This document shows positions 6,280 to 13,771 of a stretch of DNA of 14,777 nucleotides, piece by piece. The notes under the pieces are model-generated. The model was not told where the DNA came from and ran no database searches. It was given only the letters and a program-made list of their open reading frames with translations. Within the stretch, counting starts at the first letter, position 1; each line of letters begins with the position of its first letter. Origin of the DNA: RBG-16-42-24 sp964396785 (GTDB lineage: Bacteria; Patescibacteriota; Microgenomatia; UBA8517). The stretch covers positions 1 to 14,777 of the forward strand of contig CAYNFU010000017.1 of NCBI GenBank assembly GCA_964396785.1, given 5' to 3'. The translations under genes were made by a program, and so were the position numbers.

Positions 6280-7370
6280 TGTTATCTACAATTCTTACGT
6301 TTCTTCTCGTTCTTTCAATTTTAGTTTTGGTCCATGAACTCGGACATTTTATCGTGGCAAGACTTGCCGGAGTTTGGGTGGAAGAGTTTGGTTTTGGAAT
6401 ACCCCCGAGGATTGTCGGAAAAAAGATAGGAAATACAATTTACTCCATTAATCTTCTTCCATTTGGAGGTTTTGTCAGACTACACGGGGAGAGCTCCGAC
6501 CAAGGAATAAAAAAGCCCAAAAAAGCTTTCTTAAATAAAAGTAAAGTCCAGAGGTTGGGGATACTGCTTGCTGGTGTTGCAATGAACTTTCTTCTGGCGG
6601 TCGTTGCCTTCGGTATAGTTTATTCGTTAACCGGAGTCCCCAGGGAAAGTAAAAATGTAAAAATCGTGGATATTGCAGCTGGAAGCCCAGCTCAAATTTC
6701 TGGTTTGGTAGTGGGTGATGTGGTCAGGAAGGTAGGAAGTGAGGAGGTAGAAACTACTCAAGAATTTATTGCACTTATCGAGCAAGAAAAAGGCAATAAA
6801 GTTCAGATTGAAATTGATAGCGGAAAAAAGATTATTGTTTCTCCAAGAGAGAATCCACCCGAAGGTGAGGGTCCTTTGGGCGTTGCAATATCGACGATGG
6901 AAATATATTTCCCACCAATTTGGCAGAGACCATTTTACGGCGCTTATTATGGTTTCCAGGACGCCTACTTCTGGGGGAGAGAGGTAGTCGGAGGAATTGG
7001 GACGGTGCTTAGCGGGCTTTCAAGGGGACAAGCTCCACGGGACCTGGCTGGCCCGGTGGGAATTTATGCTTTAACTAGCGAAGTAAGCAAATTCGGAACA
7101 CTCGCACTAATTCACTTTGTCGGAATTCTTTCTGTTAATTTGGCTATCTTAAATATTTTACCTTTCCCGGCGCTTGATGGGGGAAGGGTACTTTTCGTGA
7201 TCATAGAAACATTCATTGGAAAGCGTATTACCCCAAAGGTAGAGGCAGCATTCCACACGGTTGGTATGGCGATTTTACTTTTTTTACTCCTAGCAATAAC
7301 CGCGAGAGACATTCAAAGACTAATCTCAGCTGGCTCACTATCTAGCTTTGTCGAAGGGGTTTTGAGATAA
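6279..7370 (+). CDS. rseP: Site-2 type intramembrane zinc metalloprotease (RseP/YluC)
   Basis: Membrane protease that cuts transmembrane segments of anti-sigma factors or leftover signal peptides. At 363 aa it is close to the Gram-positive RasP/YluC size. The first membrane helix contains the zinc motif HELGH (residues 19-23). A second conserved segment, LLPFGGFVRLHGE (59-71), is followed by a helix at about 92-118, a single PDZ domain at about 125-195 (AAGSPAQISGLVVGD), GPVGI (258-262), the helix with NILPFPALDGG (292-302, zinc ligand Asp300) and a final helix at about 326-342. Only one PDZ is present, against two in E. coli. It lies between frr and proS without the uppS, cdsA and dxr genes that usually stand between. 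The physiological substrate cannot be told from the sequence. Confidence 0.95.
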   Translation: MLSTILTFLLVLSILVLVHELGHFIVARLAGVWVEEFGFGIPPRIVGKKIGNTIYSINLLPFGGFVRLHGESSDQGIKKPKKAFLNKSKVQRLGILLAGVAMNFLLAVVAFGIVYSLTGVPRESKNVKIVDIAAGSPAQISGLVVGDVVRKVGSEEVETTQEFIALIEQEKGNKVQIEIDSGKKIIVSPRENPPEGEGPLGVAISTMEIYFPPIWQRPFYGAYYGFQDAYFWGREVVGGIGTVLSGLSRGQAPRDLAGPVGIYALTSEVSKFGTLALIHFVGILSVNLAILNILPFPALDGGRVLFVIIETFIGKRITPKVEAAFHTVGMAILLFLLLAITARDIQRLISAGSLSSFVEGVLR

Positions 7371-7371
7371 T
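7363..7371 (+). promoter_or_regulatory. Possible extended -10 for a leaderless proS mRNA
   Basis: TG at 7363-7364, one base, then GATAAT at 7366-7371, ending 6 nt before the ATG at 7378. This spacing would place the start site on the ATG. There is no -35 match and no Shine-Dalgarno sequence. It resembles the arrangement before cysS. The hexamer departs from consensus at its first base and overlaps the rseP stop, so it may be fortuitous. Confidence 0.35.
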
Positions 7372-7377
7372 TTACTT

Positions 7378-8619
7378 ATGCTTCAGACAAAACTCTTTCC
7401 AAAGACAAGAAAGGAAGCTCCGAAAGAGGCGGAAAGTGTTAATCATAAACTTCTAGTTAGGGGAGGTTTTATCGACCAGCTTATGGCCGGTTCCTGGACT
7501 CTTCTTCCATTAGGCTGGAGGGTTATAACCAAGATAAATCAGATAATTCGGGAAGAAATGAATGCAATTGGGGGGCAAGAGATGCTCATGCCCCTTCTTC
7601 ATCCTAGAGAGATTTGGGGAGAGACTGGCCGTTGGGGGAGTTCAAAAGACAATCCCCTAGGCGCCCAGGAAATAATGTATCAGTTTAAAGATATAAGGGG
7701 CAGGGAGTTTGCATTATCATTCACACACGAAGAAATTGTAATGGATTTACTACGCAAGAACCTCAAAAGCTATACCGACCTTCCTCTTTATGTCTATCAT
7801 TTTTCGACAAAGTTCAGGAATGAGCCCAGGGCAAGATCCGGTATTTTAAGAGGTAGAGAATTTATGATGAAGGATCTTTACTCGGCCCACGTCTCGGAGG
7901 AGGACTTGATGGATTTTTATGAGAAGGCAAAGGCAGCTTATTCTAAAATCTTCACGAGATTGGGGTTTGACTTTAGGGTAACAGAAGCCTCGGGTGGAGT
8001 TTTTACCTCAAATAGGACACACGAATTTCAGGTACTAGCAGAAACCGGGGAAGATACAATTTTTTATTGTGACAAATGCGATTGGGGCCAAAACAAGGAA
8101 CTTTTTAAGGGTAAGGCGGGAGATAAATGCCCTAACTGTAAAAAAGGAAAAATTATTCAATCAAAAGCAATCGAAGTCGGAAACATTTTTCCCCTAGGTA
8201 CATGGTACGCAGAAAGGATGAGAGTTTATTACATGGATAAAGCCGGAATGAAAAAGCCGGTATGGTTTGGGAGCTATGGAATCGGACCAACTAGAGTTCT
8301 CGGTGCCTTAGTCGAAGTTTCTCACGACGAAAAAGGCATTATCTGGAATTCGGCTGTGGCACCATTTCAAGTTCATCTAATTGAACTACCTGGAGGGGGA
8401 GCAAAATCGGTATACGATAAATTAATTAAGGCAGGGGTAGAGGTACTTTGGGACGATCGCAAGGCTCCTGCGGGCGAAAAGTTTGCCGATTCAGACCTTA
8501 TTGGAATTCCAGTTCGTTTGGTGGTTTCTGAAAAAACCGGTAACAAAATTGAATGGAAGAAAAGAACCTCGAACCAAACTGAGCTTCTTGAATTTGATGA
8601 GATAGTTAAAAGGTTGTAA
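7378..8619 (+). CDS. proS: Prolyl-tRNA synthetase, short bacterial type without editing insertion
   Basis: Class II synthetase that charges tRNA-Pro. At 413 aa it is much shorter than typical bacterial ProRS (about 570 aa). Motif 1 region: GGQEMLMPLLHPREIW (65-80). Motif 2: FRNEPRARSGILRGREFMMK (146-165). The Pro-site region has ASGGVFTSNRTHEFQVLAE. Motif 3: FGSYGIGPTRVLGALVE (297-313), then the anticodon-binding domain from about 328, with DDRKAPAGEKFADSDLIGIP. The INS editing domain normally inserted after the GEDTIFYCDKC segment (224-234) is gone. What remains is a four-Cys zinc ribbon: Cys231, Cys234, Cys251 and Cys254. INS-less ProRS enzymes are known in alphaproteobacteria and rely on separate editing proteins. 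It follows rseP by 7 nt. Confidence 0.97.
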   Translation: MLQTKLFPKTRKEAPKEAESVNHKLLVRGGFIDQLMAGSWTLLPLGWRVITKINQIIREEMNAIGGQEMLMPLLHPREIWGETGRWGSSKDNPLGAQEIMYQFKDIRGREFALSFTHEEIVMDLLRKNLKSYTDLPLYVYHFSTKFRNEPRARSGILRGREFMMKDLYSAHVSEEDLMDFYEKAKAAYSKIFTRLGFDFRVTEASGGVFTSNRTHEFQVLAETGEDTIFYCDKCDWGQNKELFKGKAGDKCPNCKKGKIIQSKAIEVGNIFPLGTWYAERMRVYYMDKAGMKKPVWFGSYGIGPTRVLGALVEVSHDEKGIIWNSAVAPFQVHLIELPGGGAKSVYDKLIKAGVEVLWDDRKAPAGEKFADSDLIGIPVRLVVSEKTGNKIEWKKRTSNQTELLEFDEIVKRL

Positions 8620-8631
8620 TATCACCCTCAG

Positions 8632-9624
8632 GTGAAAAAAAAGAATGTGGTTGTAATTGGTGGAGGAACGGGCGCCTACACTGCGCTATCCGGTCTTAAA
8701 AATTATCCCCTCAAGCTTTCGGTAATAATTACAATGATGGACTCCGGAGGAAGTAATCGCGTTATCCGCGACGAATTTGGTCTACTTCCGACTTCAGACA
8801 TTAGACAATGTATGGTGGCTCTTGCCTCAGAGAAGTCTCATGAACTCTTAAGGCAGCTTTTTACCTACCGTTATAACGCGGGAACGGGAATAACCGGAAT
8901 GACATTTGGCAATCTTTTTATGGCGGCCTTAACCGACATTCACGGTTCACAGGAGGTTGCAATTGAAAAGACCTGCGAAATGCTAGACGTTCAGGGTGAA
9001 ATTCTTCCGGTGACCTATGACAATGTTCAGCTTATTGCAAGATATGAAAACGGCAGGCAGGTACTTGGTGAGCATTATATTGATGAGCCGGATCCTGAGT
9101 TGGGAAAATACAAAATAATTGAGCTCGAGCTTATACCTCAGGCTAAAGTTAACCCCAAGGCAATTAAAGCTTTGATGCAGGCGGACCTTATAATCTTAGG
9201 TCCGGGAGACCTTTATACGAGCGTTATTTGTAACTTAATCGTTAAAGGAATATCTGATGCGATAACCAAGTCCAAAGCAAAAAAAGTTTACGTACTAAAC
9301 CTTATGACCAAATTTGGCCAAACACACGGCTTTTCGGCAAGTGACCATATAGAAACTTTGGAAAAATATTTGGGGAAAGGAGCTATTGATATTTGTCTGG
9401 TAAATAGAGGAAATTCCTACCCCAAGGGTATTCTTGAAAAGTATGAGGAGGAGGGGGCAATTCCAGTTAAAGACGATTTAGGAAATCCTACTTCTTTCAG
9501 AGTAATTAGAAAAAGCCTCGACTCAGACAAGGTATTTGAGAAAGTTAGGAGTGATAATTTAAAAAGGAGCCTTATTCGCCACGACCCCAAAAAGTTAGCA
9601 CGTACAATAATTTCTCTTCTTTAA
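8632..9624 (+). CDS. yvcK: YvcK/CofD-like protein (gluconeogenesis factor family)
   Basis: Cytosolic nucleotide-sugar-binding protein related to the CofD 2-phospho-L-lactate transferases. In Bacillus it is needed for growth on gluconeogenic carbon sources and for normal cell-wall synthesis. The 330-aa length fits YvcK (about 320). Seen motifs: VVVIGGGTGAYTALSGLK (6-23) for nucleotide binding, MDSGGSNRVIRDEFGLLPTS (36-55), the Thr-Phe-Gly-Asn-Leu segment after GITGMT, and LILGPGDLYTSVICNL (about 186-201). The GTG start is chosen because the Rossmann strand begins at codon 5; there is no Shine-Dalgarno sequence, though TAATAT lies at 8617-8622. It follows proS by 12 nt. In many bacteria yvcK sits beside rapZ and whiA, neither of which is here. 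YvcK is often controlled by phosphorylation; nothing here shows that. Confidence 0.93.
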   Translation: MKKKNVVVIGGGTGAYTALSGLKNYPLKLSVIITMMDSGGSNRVIRDEFGLLPTSDIRQCMVALASEKSHELLRQLFTYRYNAGTGITGMTFGNLFMAALTDIHGSQEVAIEKTCEMLDVQGEILPVTYDNVQLIARYENGRQVLGEHYIDEPDPELGKYKIIELELIPQAKVNPKAIKALMQADLIILGPGDLYTSVICNLIVKGISDAITKSKAKKVYVLNLMTKFGQTHGFSASDHIETLEKYLGKGAIDICLVNRGNSYPKGILEKYEEEGAIPVKDDLGNPTSFRVIRKSLDSDKVFEKVRSDNLKRSLIRHDPKKLARTIISLL

Positions 9625-9640
9625 AGCGTCCTTTTTACCC

Positions 9641-9669
9641 TTGTCTTACCTTAAATAACTTCTTATACT
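9641..9669 (+). promoter_or_regulatory. Promoter of the HIT-yqeY-ybeY-dnaX-ybaB-recR operon
   Basis: TTGTCT (9641-9646), a 17-nt spacer and TATACT (9664-9669). The expected start site is near 9676. That lies downstream of the first in-frame ATG (9672) and only about 5 nt before the second (9681), so the mRNA would be nearly leaderless and would start the HIT protein at 9681. It stands in the 47-nt gap after yvcK, where no terminator hairpin is visible. Confidence 0.6.
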
Positions 9670-9680
9670 GGATGACGATT

Positions 9681-10001
9681 ATGGAGGATTGTTTTTTTTG
9701 TAAAATAGTTAAAGGTGAAAATCCTTCAAAAAGACAGTTCGAAGACGAATCGGTTTTAGTTATTGAAGACGTCAATCCCAAAGCGCCAATTCACCTTTTA
9801 ATAATCCCCAAGATTCACGTATCTGATTTGACCCAGGATACGAATAACTATTGGAGTAAAATTGGAGAAGTGGCCAAGCATCTTGCCAAAGAAAAAGGAT
9901 TAAAAGGATTCCGTCTGGTTCATAACGCTGGAACATCTGCTGGTGTTCCCCACATGCACGTTCATCTTTTAGGCGATGTCGCGGCAACTCGAGAAGTATG
10001 A
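9681..10001 (+). CDS. HIT family nucleotide hydrolase (HinT-like)
   Basis: Histidine-triad purine-nucleoside phosphoramidase/nucleotide hydrolase of the cytosol. From the ATG at 9681 the protein is 106 aa, the usual HinT size, and begins with the standard MEDCFFCKIVKGE. An ATG at 9672 would add three residues but lies upstream of the predicted transcription start. Motifs: VLVIEDVNPKAPIHLLIIP (25-43), where PKAP and HLLIIPK are typical, LVHNAGTSAG (79-88), and the triad H91-M-H93-V-H95, with His93 matching the nucleophile. The usual Gln-Ser before the triad is Val-Pro here. The stop overlaps the yqeY start (ATGA). The exact substrate is unknown, as for most bacterial HIT proteins. Confidence 0.94.
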   Translation: MEDCFFCKIVKGENPSKRQFEDESVLVIEDVNPKAPIHLLIIPKIHVSDLTQDTNNYWSKIGEVAKHLAKEKGLKGFRLVHNAGTSAGVPHMHVHLLGDVAATREV

Positions 10002-10438
10002 TAGCAAGTTCAATAAATCAAAAAATCCAAGACGCCATGAAGGCAAGGGACGATATTCGAGTTTCCACTTTGAGACTTCTATCCTCTGCATTTAATTACG
10101 AAAGAATTGCCAAACAGCACGAATTAACTGAAGAGGAAGAACGGGCGGTAGTTAGGCGTGAAGCCAAAAAGCGCATTGAGGCAATTGAGGCGTATGAGAA
10201 AGCCCAGGTTCAAGAGAAGGCCGATAGGGAGAAGAAGGAACTTACGATTCTAGAGGAGTTTCTTCCCCAACAAATGAGTGACGAAGACCTCGCAAAAGTC
10301 GTAGATGAGGCAATTTCGTCAGTTCACGCAAGCAAAATTGCCGACATGGGGAAGGTAATTGGAATGGTAATGGGGAAAACGGCGGGTCGCGCCGATGGAG
10401 GTCGTGTTTCTCAGCTAGTTAAAAAGAGGCTAGGATGA
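9998..10438 (+). CDS. yqeY: GatB/YqeY domain protein
   Basis: A 146-aa all-helical protein of the YqeY family, related to the tRNA-binding tail domain of the GatB amidotransferase subunit. It starts at an ATG that overlaps the HIT stop by 4 nt. Family features: INQKIQDAMKARDDIRVSTL (residues 7-26), a charged central helix with RREAKKRIEAIEAYEKA, ILEEFLPQQMSDEDL in the middle, and the closing DMGKVIGMVMGKTAGRADGG, followed by VSQLVKKRL. The GatB link suggests tRNA binding, but the cellular role of free-standing YqeY is not established. Its stop overlaps the ybeY start by 4 nt. A yqeY-ybeY-type neighbourhood with rRNA-processing genes is common in bacteria. Confidence 0.93.
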   Translation: MIASSINQKIQDAMKARDDIRVSTLRLLSSAFNYERIAKQHELTEEEERAVVRREAKKRIEAIEAYEKAQVQEKADREKKELTILEEFLPQQMSDEDLAKVVDEAISSVHASKIADMGKVIGMVMGKTAGRADGGRVSQLVKKRLG

Positions 10439-10821
10439 TTAAAGTAAGTGTAATTAAACAATCTAATTATCCTGTCGCAAGTCCTTACTTAAAGAAAAAA
10501 CTAAGTGTCTTTTTCAAAAAACAGGGAATTACATCTGACGCCGAGGTCTCTGTTGCAATTGTGGGAGAAGCAAAAATGCTTTCAGCCACAAAAGCCTACC
10601 TCAAAGACGGAAAACTTCATAACGTTCTATCATTCACCCCTGAGGAGGTTAAAGACAAATTTGTCTACCCTCCGGACGGGGTAATAAGGCTTGGCGAAAT
10701 AATAGTTTGTTATCCCGTGGCGCTTTCTGAGGCAAGGAAGGAGGGAAAGCTCATAAACGACAAAGTATATGAGCTCCTAGAACACGGGGCAATGCATCTT
10801 TTAGGTCTACATCATGAGTAG
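10435..10821 (+). CDS. ybeY: Endoribonuclease YbeY, short C-terminus
   Basis: Single-strand RNA endonuclease that takes part in 16S rRNA 3'-end maturation and ribosome quality control. The 128-aa protein has the LHNVLSFTPEE segment (61-71), LGEIIVCYPVAL (86-97) and the zinc motif HGAMHLLGLHH (117-127), giving His117, His121 and His127. The usual YbeY motif ends Gly-x-Asp-His; here it ends Gly-Leu-His-His. Family members run on for about 20 more residues after the motif, but this one stops one residue later, inside the dnaX start (8-nt overlap). The catalytic triad is complete, so it is probably functional. The ATG overlaps the yqeY stop (ATGA). Confidence 0.94.
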   Translation: MIKVSVIKQSNYPVASPYLKKKLSVFFKKQGITSDAEVSVAIVGEAKMLSATKAYLKDGKLHNVLSFTPEEVKDKFVYPPDGVIRLGEIIVCYPVALSEARKEGKLINDKVYELLEHGAMHLLGLHHE

Positions 10822-12379
10822 TACAACACTTTATCTAAAATATCGTCCGCAAAAACTGGAAGAGCTTGACAGCGAAGCCGTACGCGAATCTCTAAAGAGA
10901 ATTGTTACTTCGGGAAAACTCCCTCAAGCATTTTTATTTGCAGGCCCCAAGGGTACCGGTAAAACCTCGGCTGCAAGAATTATTGCAAAAATCCTTAATT
11001 GCGAAAAAGGCGGAAAGCAACTTTCCGAGCCTTGCGGAAGGTGCAGCCAGTGTATTTCAATATCAGAGGATTCAAATTTGGACGTGGTTGAGATGGACGC
11101 CGCATCACATAGAGGGATAGATGACGTAAGAACCTTGAGAGATGCCGTGGCCTTGGCTCCTGCAAAAGCAAAAAACAAGATTTACATAATTGACGAAGTG
11201 CATATGTTGACTACCGAGGCTGCTAACGCCTTGCTAAAAACTCTCGAGGAGCCACCCGACCACGTCTATTTTATATTGGCAACGACAAATCCCGAAAAAC
11301 TTATTGAAACCATCCGCTCCCGTACTACAACTCTTCTATTTAGGAAAGCCTCGCCCCAAGAGATTGTCAGATCCCTCGGAAGGGTGGTGAAAGGGGAGAA
11401 AATTAAAGTTAGTACTGAGGTTTTAGCGCTCATTGCCAAGGCGGCTTCGGGCTCTTTTCGTGACGCTGTAAAAATCCTTGAGCAGCTTCTAAGTGAGAAA
11501 AGGAAACTTGATGAAGAGACGGTTTCCGACTTTTTATTTCAAAGAAAAACTTTTGACGTAGATAGTTTCCTCTTACTACTTGCGAAAAAGGAGACAAGGA
11601 ATGCAATTCTCGAGATCGACTCCGCTGTTTCCTCCGGAGTTAGCGTGGGGAATCTATTAATGGGCACCCTTGAGAGGTTAAGAGGAGGTCTTCTTGCGGT
11701 ATCCGGAGTAGGAGAGGAGACGCTAGAAGGCTTTAAAAAGGGAGAGATAATTGCCCTAATCAAACTCTTTAGTAAAACGGTAAAAGAGCTTCCCAATGCA
11801 CCAATTGAAGAACTGCCTTTAGAGGTTGCCGCTGTTGAGTGGTGTGAAGGTAAAGTCAAAGTGAGCAATCCTCTTCCTAGTCAAGAGATAGGTGCAAAAA
11901 TTATTGGGGAAGTCGAGCAAAAACCGGAAGAAAGAGTGGCAGCTACCCCCCAGGAAACTGCGGTCCAGGATATGAAAAGTTCGATAGCCCCATCCCAGCC
12001 GAGCCCTTCTTTCGAAGGCGTCAAAGAGGTGAATGACGAAGTTTGGAAGAGGATATTGGCAACTGTTAAGCCAATAAATACTTCAATTGAAGCCCTGCTT
12101 CGTGCGGCTAAACCCCTCTCTTACGACGGAAAAAATCTAACCCTGGGAGTATTTTATAAGTTCCATAAAGAAAGACTCGAAGACTTTCACCATAGAAGAA
12201 TTCTTGAGGAGGTTGCCTCAGGAATATTGGGAAGTGTGACGCGGGTTACATGTATTTTGACCGAGCACCCCGTCAAAAAAATACAACAGCTGGAAACTCC
12301 ACAAAAGAAAGACGTGGTTTTGACCGAAGGCGGGGACGAAGATATAATTAGAGTTGCAAAAGAAATTTTTGGAAACTAA
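10814..12379 (+). CDS. dnaX: DNA polymerase III subunit gamma/tau
   Basis: ATPase of the clamp loader that opens the beta sliding clamp and joins it to the polymerase. The 521-aa protein opens with LYLKYRPQKLEEL, typical of DnaX. Walker A is GPKGTGKT (44-51), the zinc module uses Cys63, Cys74, Cys77 and Cys80, Walker B is DEVH (127-130), and sensor 1 is LATTNPEKL. The Ser-Arg-Cys signature reads Ser169-Arg170-Thr. The lid and collar domains run to about residue 355. A Pro/Glu/Ser-rich linker follows (about 360-400), then a tau-like domain (about 405-490) beginning EVWKRILATVKPINTSIEALL. The start lies within ybeY. No clear programmed-frameshift site with a following hairpin is evident, so a separate gamma form is not predicted. 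Confidence 0.96.
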   Translation: MSSTTLYLKYRPQKLEELDSEAVRESLKRIVTSGKLPQAFLFAGPKGTGKTSAARIIAKILNCEKGGKQLSEPCGRCSQCISISEDSNLDVVEMDAASHRGIDDVRTLRDAVALAPAKAKNKIYIIDEVHMLTTEAANALLKTLEEPPDHVYFILATTNPEKLIETIRSRTTTLLFRKASPQEIVRSLGRVVKGEKIKVSTEVLALIAKAASGSFRDAVKILEQLLSEKRKLDEETVSDFLFQRKTFDVDSFLLLLAKKETRNAILEIDSAVSSGVSVGNLLMGTLERLRGGLLAVSGVGEETLEGFKKGEIIALIKLFSKTVKELPNAPIEELPLEVAAVEWCEGKVKVSNPLPSQEIGAKIIGEVEQKPEERVAATPQETAVQDMKSSIAPSQPSPSFEGVKEVNDEVWKRILATVKPINTSIEALLRAAKPLSYDGKNLTLGVFYKFHKERLEDFHHRRILEEVASGILGSVTRVTCILTEHPVKKIQQLETPQKKDVVLTEGGDEDIIRVAKEIFGN

Positions 12380-12383
12380 AGAT

Positions 12384-12671
12384 ATGTTTGATAAATTAAA
12401 ACAACTAAATGAGCTAAGGAAAATGCGCACTCAGGCAATGGAGCTACAAAAGGAGCTAGACCAGATAATTGAGACATACGAAAAAGGAGGAGTAAAAGTA
12501 AAAGTAACTGGCTCTCAAAAGGTCGACTATGTAGAGGTAGGTGGTGAAGAAAGAGCGGACATTAAAGAGGCAATAAACGAAGCAATGAAAAAAGTCCAGA
12601 AAGAAGCCGCCAAGAAAATGCTCGAAAAAGGGGGAGGACTTTCGGGACTTCTTGGAAAAATGGGTCAATAA
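12384..12671 (+). CDS. ybaB: YbaB/EbfC nucleoid-associated protein
   Basis: Small DNA-binding dimer that coats the nucleoid. It lies between dnaX and recR as in most bacteria. The ATG at 12384 gives 95 aa beginning MFDKLKQLNELRKMRTQAME, the normal family start. A longer frame from 12354 would run back into dnaX and add ten residues with no family match. The first helix is long and amphipathic; GGVKVKVTGSQKVDYVEV forms the central sheet; and the C-terminal helix MKKVQKEAAKKMLEK is followed by a Gly-rich tail, as in EbfC/YbaB. It begins 4 nt after the dnaX stop and its TAA shares one base with the recR ATG. Confidence 0.94.
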   Translation: MFDKLKQLNELRKMRTQAMELQKELDQIIETYEKGGVKVKVTGSQKVDYVEVGGEERADIKEAINEAMKKVQKEAAKKMLEKGGGLSGLLGKMGQ

Positions 12672-13279
12672 TGAAAATCCCCAAGCCCTTGGCCAGGGTA
12701 ATAGAAGCCTTTGAAAAACTTCCCGGGATTGGTCCAAAATCCGCCCAAAGACTCTCCTATTATCTGCTTCATGTTCCACAGCTAGACTTGGATTTATTTG
12801 CCAAAGCCTTAGGAAGCCTTAAAAAAGAAACCGTACTTTGTTCAATATGTAAAAATGTTTCGGAAAGGGACCCTTGCCCAATTTGCGATGATAAATCCCG
12901 CGATTTCTCAACGGTTATGGTCGTCGAGCAACCCTTAGATATTTTAGCTTTTGAAAGAATGGGTAAATATAATGGGTTATATCACGTTCTTCACGGAAGT
13001 ATCGATCCTCTTGCGAATATAGGACCAGACGAGATTTATATTGAGGAACTAGTTAAACGAATTGGGAAAGGTAAAACTACTTTCAAAGAAATTATTATTG
13101 CTACAAATCCAACTATGGAAGGGGAGGCAACGGCAATGTATCTTAATAAAAAACTAAAGGCCACAAACTCAAAAATTAAAATTACCCGCTTGGGCATGGG
13201 TGTTCCCACGGGTGCTGATTTAGAGTATGCCGATGAGGTAACATTAAGAGAAGCCATAGAAGGAAGGAGAGCCCTATGA
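12671..13279 (+). CDS. recR: Recombination mediator RecR
   Basis: Works with RecO (and RecF) to load RecA onto gaps coated with SSB. The 202-aa length is standard. From the N-terminus: helix-hairpin-helix LPGIGPKSAQRLSYYLL (17-33), a four-Cys zinc finger with Cys57, Cys60, Cys69 and Cys72, and a Toprim domain from about residue 80 with VMVVEQPLDILAFE (82-95), YHVLHGSIDPLANIGPD (104-120) and ATNPTMEGEATAMYL. The usual Leu-Gly-Gly after His-Val is Leu-His-Gly here. The C-terminal Walker-B-like region has RLGMGVPTGADLEYADEVTL. Start and stop both overlap neighbours (1 nt and 4 nt). Confidence 0.97.
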   Translation: MKIPKPLARVIEAFEKLPGIGPKSAQRLSYYLLHVPQLDLDLFAKALGSLKKETVLCSICKNVSERDPCPICDDKSRDFSTVMVVEQPLDILAFERMGKYNGLYHVLHGSIDPLANIGPDEIYIEELVKRIGKGKTTFKEIIIATNPTMEGEATAMYLNKKLKATNSKIKITRLGMGVPTGADLEYADEVTLREAIEGRRAL

Positions 13280-13734
13280 CAGCGCCTATTGTAAAAGGAG
13301 TCGCCAAGTCCGCTCAACAAATTGCCCAGCAGGCGGCCAAGCAAATTGTACTGGAGCCCTTTGAGGTGGCAAAGTCAGCTGCTAAACAAGTTGGGGGAGT
13401 TGAAGGGGGCACTCCTCCCCCTCAGAACCAGGTGCCGCAAATTCCCAGGGCAACTGAGGCAGAGATTAAGAATCTTGGTGAAAAAGACAAAAGTGTAAGT
13501 ACCTCCAGATATCAAAGCTTACAAAAAGAAATTGCGGAAATTGGGAGAAGAAGGGTGGAGAAGGATATAGAGGCAAAACAAATTGAGGAAGCTAGAGCGG
13601 CCTCGGCCGGGGGAAATACCCAAGCTTTAGTTGAACCCGTAGCAAAACGCAGTAGGAACCCCATTAAGGGTATGGCCAAAAAACTCTCAGATCTAGGGAA
13701 ACGGGCAGAAATAAGAATGCCTCCGTCGGGCTAA
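13276..13734 (+). CDS. Hydrophilic protein of unknown function
   Basis: I do not recognise this 152-aa protein with confidence. It is translationally coupled to recR (ATGA overlap), so it is likely real. Residues 1-40 are Ala/Gln/Lys-rich with an amphipathic helical pattern (QQIAQQAAKQIVLEPFEVAK). Residues 41-60 are a Gly/Pro-rich break with PPPQNQ. Residues about 60-112 form a charged, probably coiled-coil helix (EKDKSVSTSRYQSLQKEIAE). The last 25 residues are basic. No cysteines, signal peptide or membrane segment are present. The segment EPFEVAKSAAKQVGG resembles repeats of a loosely defined CPR protein family that I recall only vaguely. Its position suggests, but does not prove, a link with DNA repair or nucleoid proteins. 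Confidence 0.6.
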   Translation: MTAPIVKGVAKSAQQIAQQAAKQIVLEPFEVAKSAAKQVGGVEGGTPPPQNQVPQIPRATEAEIKNLGEKDKSVSTSRYQSLQKEIAEIGRRRVEKDIEAKQIEEARAASAGGNTQALVEPVAKRSRNPIKGMAKKLSDLGKRAEIRMPPSG

Positions 13735-13756
13735 TTCCCCTTTACCCTGCCATATT

Positions 13757-13765
13757 TGCTAAAAT
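13757..13765 (+). promoter_or_regulatory. Extended -10 promoter for cysS, probably leaderless
   Basis: TG at 13757-13758, one base, then TAAAAT (13760-13765), ending 6 nt before the GTG at 13772. This spacing puts the start site on the first codon. No -35 at 16-18 nt, which extended -10 promoters can dispense with, and no Shine-Dalgarno sequence. The 37-nt gap before cysS holds no terminator hairpin. Confidence 0.5.
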
Positions 13766-13771
13766 AAGGCC

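Noticed and set aside
9625..9671. Rho-independent terminator between yvcK and the HIT gene
   Set aside because: A short T run is present (9632-9636) but no inverted repeat precedes it.
9672..9680. Upstream ATG for the HIT protein
   Set aside because: It lies between the predicted -10 and the transcription start, and family members begin at the MEDC-type start (9681).
12275..12281. Run of seven A near the dnaX 3' end as a frameshift site for a gamma form
   Set aside because: It lies past the tau-like domain, only about 33 codons from the stop, and no stimulating hairpin or upstream Shine-Dalgarno is evident; slippage here would change little.
12354..12383. Upstream ATG for ybaB inside dnaX
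   Set aside because: The ten added residues match no family sequence; the ATG at 12384 gives the standard N-terminus.
13735..13771. T-box or other leader riboswitch for cysS
   Set aside because: The gap is only 37 nt, far too short for a T-box, and the promoter abuts the start codon.
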